DNA of 9,928 nucleotides from NCBI GenBank assembly GCA_902765035.1, contig CACWYF010000026.1, positions 1 through 9,928 of the forward strand, written 5' to 3'. This document shows positions 1 through 4,642 of the stretch, piece by piece; within the stretch, counting starts at the first letter, position 1; the number at the start of each line of letters is the position of its first letter. Source of the DNA: an uncultured Eubacteriales bacterium (GTDB taxonomy: Bacteria > Bacillota > Clostridia > Peptostreptococcales > Anaerovoracaceae). The notes below the pieces were generated by a model, which was not told the origin of the DNA, did no database searches, and saw nothing but the letters and a program-made list of their open reading frames with translations. The translations under genes and the position numbers were made by a program.

Positions 1-93
1 GCGATTTGAACCTTGGGAGTCGCTACGGGGTTCGTCGTTGGCTACGCCCCTTGTGGACTTTCACCACAGACTGACGGCATGCCCGTCATACAC
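1..93 (-). mobile_element. 5' end of a group II (class C-like) intron, cut by window edge
   Basis: Read on the minus strand, this stretch begins GTGTATGACGGGCATGCC and continues with the block GTGGTGAAAGTCCAC, then GGGGCGTAGCC, then CCCCGTAGCGACTCCCAAGG. From family knowledge this order resembles the start of domain I in class C group II introns such as the Oceanobacillus iheyensis intron: a GUGYG-like 5' end, a GGCAU block, a GGUGA(A/G)AGUCC hairpin, then a GGCGAC...AAGG segment. Class C introns characteristically insert just after the stem and T-run of intrinsic terminators in the same orientation, and that is the position here: the first G (93) follows the pncB terminator T-run by one base. 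No protein-coding frame is evident. The fifth base is A rather than the usual G. The reverse transcriptase and 3' end would lie outside the window. Identification rests on recalled family patterns, not a search. Confidence 0.65.
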
Positions 94-94
94 G

Positions 95-124
95 AAAAAC
101 GGCGGAAGGACACGCCTTCCGCCG
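95..124 (-). terminator. Intrinsic terminator of pncB operon
   Basis: A perfect 10-bp GC-rich stem (CGGCGGAAGG / CCTTCCGCCG, arms 100-109 and 115-124) with a 5-base loop is followed on the minus strand by five T (95-99). It lies 16 bases beyond the pncB stop codon. The stem plus T-run also form the apparent target site of the adjoining intron. Confidence 0.92.
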
Positions 125-140
125 GATAATTATTTACTTA

Positions 141-1595
141 TCAGAGATTCGATGCTCCGTACTTGTTCAGCAGGTCGTGCTTGAGGTTCCAGAGCGGCTT
201 GGACAGGTCGACATAGTATGTCTGCGGGTTCTCGAATCTGAGGTGTGATCCCCATAGCTTGTCGATCTGCTCAGCGCAGGTCTTCTTGATCGTGTCGATG
301 TCAGGCTCTTCGTATACGAGTTCGCCCTTCTCAAAGATAGGAACGAGCAGCTCGATAGCCTCGTAGTCCTCGAGGACCTTGCGCTTCCATACAGCGTTAG
401 GATCAAAGATCTCGTATGGCTTGCCGTCCGGCATCGGTTCATCGCGCAGCATGATAACGTCTGCAAGCGCTTTGCCCGTCTCCTTCTCGAAGAATCTTAC
501 GACCTTCTTGAATCCAGGGTTGGTGATCTTCTCAACGTTTTCAGAGATCTTCATCTTAGGGACCATCTCGCCGTCCTTCATGATGCCGGAGAGCTTGTAT
601 ACTCCGCCGAAGACAGGTTCCGATCTTGCAGTGATCAGTCTCTCGCCTACACCGAAGGAGTCGATCTGCGCGCCCTCGAGGATGACGTCTCTGATGATGT
701 ACTCATCGAGGGAGTTGCTGATGACTATCTTGCAGTCCTTCAGGCCCTCTTCATCAAGGATCCTGCGGCACTCTCTTGTGAGGTATGTGATGTCTCCGGA
801 ATCGATACGGATGCCCATGCTCTTCGGCTTGAGTTCCTTGAACACCTTGATAGCGTTAGGAAGGCCAGACTTGAGCACGTTGTATGTGTCGATCAGCAGT
901 GTGGCATTCTGAGGATACAGCTCAGTGTACTTTCTGAATGCTTCGTATTCGGAGTCAAAACTCTGGACCCAGCTGTGCGCCATTGTTCCGAGAGCCGGTG
1001 TGTCGTGGTTTCTGTCAGCGATGGTGCATGCTGTTCCTGCACATCCTGCAATGTACGAAGCTCTTGCTCCGTATACAGCAGCATCAGCACCGTGAGCTCT
1101 TCTTGTACCGAACTCCATTACCGGGCGGCCGAGAGCTGATCTTACGATCCTGTTTGCCTTGGTAGCGATCAGGCTCTGGTGGTTGAACTGCATGAGGATG
1201 AAGGTCTCAACGAACTGCGCCTGGATCAGCGGTCCCTTGACGATCATTACAGGTTCATGCGGGAAAATCGGATAGCCTTCAGGTACCGACCATACATCAC
1301 AGCTGAATTTGAAGTCCAGCAGATAGTCCAGGAAATCTTCCGAGAAGCAGTTCTTGGTCCTGAGGTATTCGATATCTGCATCGGTGAACTTGAGTCTCTT
1401 CATGTAAGCGATGATCTGCTCGAGTCCCGCCATGATGGCAAAACCTCCGCCGTCAGGCACTCTTCTGAAGAATACATCGAAGCAGGCCTCTGCATCGCGC
1501 ATATCGGAATTGAAATAACCGTTAGCCATCGTGATCTCATAGAAATCAGTCAGCATCGTAAGGTTGTAATCGTTCAGTCTTGAATAGTTTTTCAT
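141..1595 (-). CDS. pncB: Nicotinate phosphoribosyltransferase
   Basis: This 484-residue enzyme makes nicotinate mononucleotide from nicotinate and PRPP with ATP hydrolysis, the entry step of the Preiss-Handler NAD salvage pathway in the cytoplasm. The N-terminus (NLTMLTDFYEITMANGYF, residues 11-28) is the typical family opening. FGTRRAHG at 162-169, GTMAHS at 203-208 (H207 fits the histidine that is phosphorylated in this family), LLIDTYNV at 233-240 and the later GIRIDSGD are the conserved phosphoribosyl-binding and catalytic blocks. Length fits the Firmicute form. The start is ATG at 1593-1595, only 26 bases after the preceding small membrane-protein gene, so the two are probably one transcript. 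No well-placed ribosome binding site is seen: the nearest candidate, AAAGGA (1616-1621), is 20 bases from the ATG, so translation may depend on coupling. A terminator follows at 95-124. Confidence 0.96.
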   Translation of the reverse strand: MKNYSRLNDYNLTMLTDFYEITMANGYFNSDMRDAEACFDVFFRRVPDGGGFAIMAGLEQIIAYMKRLKFTDADIEYLRTKNCFSEDFLDYLLDFKFSCDVWSVPEGYPIFPHEPVMIVKGPLIQAQFVETFILMQFNHQSLIATKANRIVRSALGRPVMEFGTRRAHGADAAVYGARASYIAGCAGTACTIADRNHDTPALGTMAHSWVQSFDSEYEAFRKYTELYPQNATLLIDTYNVLKSGLPNAIKVFKELKPKSMGIRIDSGDITYLTRECRRILDEEGLKDCKIVISNSLDEYIIRDVILEGAQIDSFGVGERLITARSEPVFGGVYKLSGIMKDGEMVPKMKISENVEKITNPGFKKVVRFFEKETGKALADVIMLRDEPMPDGKPYEIFDPNAVWKRKVLEDYEAIELLVPIFEKGELVYEEPDIDTIKKTCAEQIDKLWGSHLRFENPQTYYVDLSKPLWNLKHDLLNKYGASNL

Positions 1596-1621
1596 TTCAG
1601 TGTACCAGTAGGTAGTCCTTT

Positions 1622-1927
1622 CTAGCCCTCAGGCTGTTCTGCCGCTGCATCTTCCGCAGGCGCCTCTTCTGCCGGGGTTTCTTCCGGTGCAGTCTCCTGT
1701 GAAGCCTCCTCTTCCTGCGCAGCATCTTCAGCTGCTTCAGCTTCTGCCGCTGCTTCTGCTTCTGCAGCCTGCTCCTCATTGTACACAGCCTGCTGCTCTG
1801 CAAGCTGCTTAGGATAATCCAGTATGATCTGCAAACGCCAGTAGATGATGCCCGCAGCCAGTGCCACTATGACAATGGCCAGAACAACATCGTTGATGTT
1901 ATGCAGAAAATTCTTGATATGCCTCAT
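1622..1927 (-). CDS. Small single-span membrane protein with Ala/Glu/Pro-rich tail
   Basis: I do not recognise a named family. From the chosen ATG (1927) it is 101 residues: a short basic N-terminus (MRHIKNFLHN), one hydrophobic segment at about residues 12-30 (VVLAIVIVALAAGIIYW), a short linker, then about 55 residues almost wholly of Ala, Glu, Gln, Pro and Thr, which should be acidic and disordered. The basic N-terminus before the single span suggests an N-in orientation with the tail outside, but that is inference. The start was chosen because GAGGAG (1932-1937) lies 4 bases upstream. The frame stays open further, with an ATG at 1939 and a GTG at 1984. It precedes pncB by 26 bases and shares its promoter at 2043-2071, so it is probably co-expressed. 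Function unknown. Confidence 0.7.
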   Translation of the reverse strand: MRHIKNFLHNINDVVLAIVIVALAAGIIYWRLQIILDYPKQLAEQQAVYNEEQAAEAEAAAEAEAAEDAAQEEEASQETAPEETPAEEAPAEDAAAEQPEG

Positions 1928-2042
1928 TTTGCTCCTCATTTCCTGGCAATCAATCCCGGACCGAAAGTGATTTGCCACTCTCACATTTCAGCAGATCCTG
2001 CCGCACTGAGTCAGTCTCTGCCGTCAGTCCGCATACATCATA

Positions 2043-2071
2043 ATTATAAGCTTAATCCCTGCTGTTTGCAA
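2043..2071 (-). promoter_or_regulatory. Sigma-A type promoter for small membrane protein-pncB operon
   Basis: On the minus strand TTGCAA (2066-2071) and a perfect TATAAT (2043-2048) are separated by 17 bases. Transcription would start near 2036, leaving a leader of about 110 bases before the ATG at 1927. It is divergent from the adjacent plus-strand promoter, with the -35 boxes 10 bases apart. Confidence 0.65.
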
Positions 2072-2081
2072 TGTGTCTGTC

Positions 2082-2111
2082 TTGTGGCAAAAGGCGTATG
2101 TGTGGTAGAAT
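2082..2111 (+). promoter_or_regulatory. Extended -10 promoter for pseudouridine synthase-lepB
   Basis: TAGAAT (2106-2111) preceded by TGG gives an extended -10. A weak -35, TTGTGG (2082-2087), lies 18 bases upstream. The AAGGAG ribosome binding site (2128-2133) and the ATG at 2139 follow at suitable distances. No other promoter is seen before lepB, so this one probably also serves lepB. Confidence 0.5.
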
Positions 2112-2138
2112 TGCTACGTTGTACGGAAAGGAGCATAC

Positions 2139-3305
2139 ATGCGCGACATCACCATTACAGCCAACGACGCAGGACGACGTCTCGACCGGTTCCTGAGAAA
2201 ATACCTCCGGAACGCGTCTCTCGGTGAGATATACAAGCTCATCCGCAAGGACGTCAAGGTGGACGGCCGGCGCCGCAATGAGTCATATATGCTGAACGAG
2301 GGTGAAGTCCTGACGCTGTACATATCTGATGAGGTCCTCGCCTCCCTTACGGGCGAAGGCTCCCATGGCCGGACAGGCCGGACAGGCCGGGCAGGCAGTG
2401 CAGATCCGGGCAAAACGCGCGCTGCTTCTTCAGGTAAGGCAAAGCGCCAGTTCCGCATCATATATGAGGACGACAAGGTGCTGATCGTCAGTAAGCCGTA
2501 TGGGCTCCTTACTCATGGGGACAGCCACGAGAAGAAGAACCACCTGGCGAATCAGGTCAAGGACTATCTGATCGAAAAAGGCGAGTTTGACCCCCGGTCT
2601 GAGAGGGTCTTCTCACCCGCTCCGGCCAACAGGCTCGACAGGAATACGACAGGGCTTGTCCTGTTCGGCAAGACTTCGGCAGCCCTCAAGGCTCTGAACG
2701 AGGCCATCAGAGAAGACCTGACAGACAAGTATTACCTGACCATCGCCTGCGGAGTCATAGACAGAGACCTCACGCTGACCGGCAGCCTCACCAAGGACGA
2801 AAAGGCCAACAGGGTCAGCATAACAGCTGACAGCGACAGCCCTGCATTTTCAGCGCACGAAGCTGATCATGCAAGTGCAGCCGGAGCTCCGGCAAAAATG
2901 CGCGGGGTCATCACTCAGGTGATGCCGCGAATGCACTTCAGGATCAGCGGTGCATCAGAGGTCACCCTTACGGATATCCGGCTGGTGACCGGCAGGTCTC
3001 ATCAGATCAGAGCGCATCTTGCTGCTATGGGACATCCTCTTGCAGGAGATGTCAAGTACGCCCATGCCGTGAACGAAGACACCGTACGCGAAGCCGGAAC
3101 CGTTCCGGCAACACGTCAGGAAGTCGATAATATAAATGAATATTTTGCCCGCAGATACCGCATCACGACGCAGCTGCTCCACGCTCAGAGGATCAGCTTT
3201 GCGGAGAACGGCCTGCCGGAAGAGATAGAATATCTTGCAGGGCAGAGCTTTACAGCACCTGTTCCGCCTGCATTTGAAAGAATTATGGGAGAACACATTG
3301 GATAA
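2139..3305 (+). CDS. RluA-family pseudouridine synthase (RluC/RluD-like)
   Basis: This 388-residue enzyme should isomerise specific uridines to pseudouridine in rRNA or tRNA. Residues 1-65 form an S4-type RNA-binding domain (RRLDRFLRKYL, then a VDGRR turn). The catalytic domain starts near residue 105 (FRIIYEDDKVLIVSKP). The key motif NRLDRNTTGLVL (164-175) puts the catalytic aspartate at D167, and RLVTGRSHQIRAHL (281-294) is the conserved C-terminal motif. It is longer than the roughly 300-residue family norm for two reasons: a Gly/Arg/Thr/Ser-rich linker at about 75-103 made partly by a 9-base tandem repeat, and an Ala/Asp-rich insertion at about 229-253. AAGGAG lies 5 bases before the ATG. 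It overlaps lepB by 8 bases, so the two are translationally linked. The exact target uridine cannot be told from the sequence. Confidence 0.94.
   Translation: MRDITITANDAGRRLDRFLRKYLRNASLGEIYKLIRKDVKVDGRRRNESYMLNEGEVLTLYISDEVLASLTGEGSHGRTGRTGRAGSADPGKTRAASSGKAKRQFRIIYEDDKVLIVSKPYGLLTHGDSHEKKNHLANQVKDYLIEKGEFDPRSERVFSPAPANRLDRNTTGLVLFGKTSAALKALNEAIREDLTDKYYLTIACGVIDRDLTLTGSLTKDEKANRVSITADSDSPAFSAHEADHASAAGAPAKMRGVITQVMPRMHFRISGASEVTLTDIRLVTGRSHQIRAHLAAMGHPLAGDVKYAHAVNEDTVREAGTVPATRQEVDNINEYFARRYRITTQLLHAQRISFAENGLPEEIEYLAGQSFTAPVPPAFERIMGEHIG
2367..2393 (+). repeat. Three tandem copies of a 9-base repeat inside the pseudouridine synthase gene
   Basis: GGCCGGACA occurs at 2367-2375 and 2376-2384, and as GGCCGGGCA at 2385-2393. 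It codes for the GRTGRTGRAG part of the linker between the S4 and catalytic domains. A unit of three codons can expand or contract without breaking the frame. Confidence 0.9.
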
Positions 3306-3915
3306 TTACAGCGAAGAGAATCTGAACACAACCGTAACTGAAGCCGCAGGCGGAGTACGTTCTGCCGGCGAGACAGCAGGTAGCTTCCTTAAGAGTCTGC
3401 TTATCGATGTTGTCATAGCGGTCATTCTTGCTGCTATCGTTCTGTTCTTTATAAGACCGACTATAGTCAAGCAGTCATCGATGGAGGACACGCTTCACGA
3501 GAATGACTATATGATCATGTACAGGCAGGCCTACCGCAGCCATACTCCGGAGCGCGGGGATATAATCATATTCCAGAGCAGCATGCCGGATGAAAACACC
3601 GGCAAGGACAAGCTTCTGATCAAGAGGGTCATCGGCCTTCCGGGAGACGAGATATCCATCATAAGCGATCAGCTGTACATCAACGGTGAAGCGTATCATG
3701 AGGACTATCTCAAGGATGGTTACACGCCGGCTTTCGAGATCCCTCTTGAGGGTGAGATCTACACGGTCCCTGACGGACAGTACTTCGTGATGGGTGACAA
3801 CCGGGCAGGCAGCATAGATTCGAGGCGGTCCGAGGTCGGAACAGTGGCCTTTGATCAGATCGAGGGCAAAGTAGTCCTGAGGCTGTTCCCGTTCAATAAG
3901 ATACAGAGATTTTAA
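3298..3915 (+). CDS. lepB: Signal peptidase I
   Basis: This membrane-bound serine protease removes signal peptides from exported proteins on the outer face of the membrane. From the TTG at 3298 it has 205 residues, normal for a Gram-positive type I enzyme with one N-terminal span: about 28 polar residues, a membrane helix at about 34-52 (LLIDVVIAVILAAIVLFFI), then the catalytic domain. The nucleophile is S61 in the SMEDTL box (the usual SMxPTL with Asp in place of Pro). The general base is K109 in LLIKRVIGLPGD (106-117), and GDNRAGSIDSR (166-176) is box E. TTG was chosen because GGGAG (3287-3291) stands 6 bases upstream. The frame is open to an earlier TTG at 3235, but that lies deep in the upstream gene and would add an unlikely extension. 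It overlaps the pseudouridine synthase gene by 8 bases. Its last two codons and stop lie in the closing stem of the following dyad element. Confidence 0.94.
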   Translation: MDNYSEENLNTTVTEAAGGVRSAGETAGSFLKSLLIDVVIAVILAAIVLFFIRPTIVKQSSMEDTLHENDYMIMYRQAYRSHTPERGDIIIFQSSMPDENTGKDKLLIKRVIGLPGDEISIISDQLYINGEAYHEDYLKDGYTPAFEIPLEGEIYTVPDGQYFVMGDNRAGSIDSRRSEVGTVAFDQIEGKVVLRLFPFNKIQRF

Positions 3916-4068
3916 TATATTCTTCAGGTGATAATTCCCGAAGAGCTTTTCGCAACATTTTTGTATCCTTACGGGTTGCCCGCTCTTCTGCGAACCAGTC
4001 ACAAGGAGGGACCCACCTTGTGGGAGGATCCCTTATGACAGATCACCGTTCAGAATATATTAAAATCT
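3907..4068 (+). other. 162-bp dyad element: candidate structured RNA between lepB and smpB
   Basis: A perfect 17-bp inverted repeat closes the element: AGATTTTAATATATTCT at 3907-3923 pairs with 4052-4068. After a 3x4 internal loop it is extended by GGTGAT/ATCACC (3927-3932 with 4042-4047). Inside are two further hairpins, giving a three-way junction. One is GAAGAGC/GCTCTTC (3940-3946 with 3982-3988) stacked on GCAAC/GTTGC (3952-3956 with 3975-3979). The other is GTCA/TGAC (3998-4001 with 4036-4039), AGGGA/TCCCT (4007-4011 with 4029-4033) and CCCAC/GTGGG (4012-4016 with 4020-4024). The outer stem includes the lepB stop codon and ends 4 bases before the GAAGGG upstream of smpB. No T-run follows on either strand and no target-site duplication is obvious. 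It could be an intercistronic regulatory or processed RNA, an unrecognised small RNA (length and long closing stem recall 6S RNA, but I cannot match it), or a MITE-like insertion. Confidence 0.5.
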
Positions 4069-4092
4069 AAATGAAGGGTAAACTGTAAATAA

Positions 4093-4572
4093 ATGAGTAA
4101 AGGAAAAGGAAGAAAGGTAATCGCGAATAACAAGAAGGCCTTTCACGACTATTTTGTCGAGGAGCGTTATGAGGCCGGCATCGTGCTCACTGGGACTGAG
4201 ATCAAGTCCGTCCGCAAGGGCGGCGTGAGCATCAAGGAGAGCTACGCCAAGATAACGAGCAAGGGCGAACTCATCGTGACGGGCATGCATATAGCGCCTT
4301 ATGAGCAGGGAAACAGATACAATGTCGACCCGCTGAGAGTGCGTACTCGTCTGATGCACAAGAAAGAGATCAGCAAGCTCTACGGCACGGTCAAAACCCA
4401 GCAGGGCCTGACCCTTATACCGCTGTCTGTCTATCTCGACGAGAACGGCAGGTGCAAAGTGGAGCTCGGTCTGTGCAGAGGTAAGAAGAATTACGACAAG
4501 CGGGAAGCAGAAGCAAAACGCGATGCAGACCGCAAGATGGATAAGGCAATCAAGGCGTCAAGGAACCGGTAG
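4093..4572 (+). CDS. smpB: SsrA-binding protein SmpB
   Basis: This 159-residue RNA-binding protein delivers tmRNA (SsrA) to stalled ribosomes for trans-translation. The opening [20 protein letters not shown], then [20 protein letters not shown] (residues 24-43) and the [19 protein letters not shown] segment near 133-151, are the conserved oligonucleotide-binding-fold strands and the basic C-terminal tail that folds into the decoding centre. Length is typical. The only ribosome-binding candidate, GAAGGG (4073-4078), is 14 bases from the ATG, longer than ideal, and lies just outside the closing stem of the upstream dyad element. No separate promoter is evident, so smpB may be read with lepB. 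The ssrA gene, often a neighbour of smpB, is not in the window. Confidence 0.97.
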   Translation: MSKGKGRKVIANNKKAFHDYFVEERYEAGIVLTGTEIKSVRKGGVSIKESYAKITSKGELIVTGMHIAPYEQGNRYNVDPLRVRTRLMHKKEISKLYGTVKTQQGLTLIPLSVYLDENGRCKVELGLCRGKKNYDKREAEAKRDADRKMDKAIKASRNR

Positions 4573-4587
4573 AAATACCGGTTTTTT
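4564..4587 (+). terminator. Intrinsic terminator overlapping the smpB stop codon
   Basis: AACCGGT (4564-4570) pairs with ACCGGTT (4577-4583) around a 6-base loop, and T continues to 4587. The smpB stop codon TAG (4570-4572) lies in the 5' arm and loop, so terminator and gene end are fused. Confidence 0.88.
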
Positions 4588-4605
4588 CATGTCCGCAATT
4601 TAATA

Positions 4606-4630
4606 GCAGGCGGGATCCTTTCCCGCCTGC
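4606..4630 (-). terminator. Stem-loop between convergent smpB and uvrA, probable uvrA terminator
   Basis: A perfect 10-bp stem (GCAGGCGGGA / TCCCGCCTGC, arms 4606-4615 and 4621-4630) with a 5-base loop lies 12 bases past the uvrA stop. On the minus strand it is followed by TATTAAATT, a weak T-rich tail. On the plus strand it is followed by CTTTCTTCT, so it may act in both directions as a backstop. Confidence 0.65.
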
Positions 4631-4642
4631 CTTTCTTCTGTG

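Noticed and set aside
1..30. Possible tRNA 3' part suggested by GGTTCAAATC on the minus strand.
   Set aside because: No matching T-arm, acceptor stem or anticodon arm can be built; the group II intron reading explains the sequence better.
1901..2227. Plus-strand frame of 108 codons over the divergent promoter region.
   Set aside because: It covers two good promoters and runs into the start of the pseudouridine synthase gene. The composition (Cys/His-rich, no domain) looks like chance.
4003..4038. Six-codon reading frame (MWEDPL) starting TTG at 4018 with AAGGAGGG 7 bases upstream, inside the lepB-smpB element.
   Set aside because: The ribosome-binding-like bases are part of a strong hairpin and the frame is too short to judge. 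It may be chance, although a leader peptide cannot be fully excluded.
3907..4068. Calling the element 6S RNA.
   Set aside because: Length and the long closing stem are similar, but the interior is a three-way junction rather than a rod with a central bubble, and no 6S sequence motif could be confirmed by eye.
3907..4068. Calling the element a terminator of lepB.
   Set aside because: No T-run follows the closing stem on either strand.
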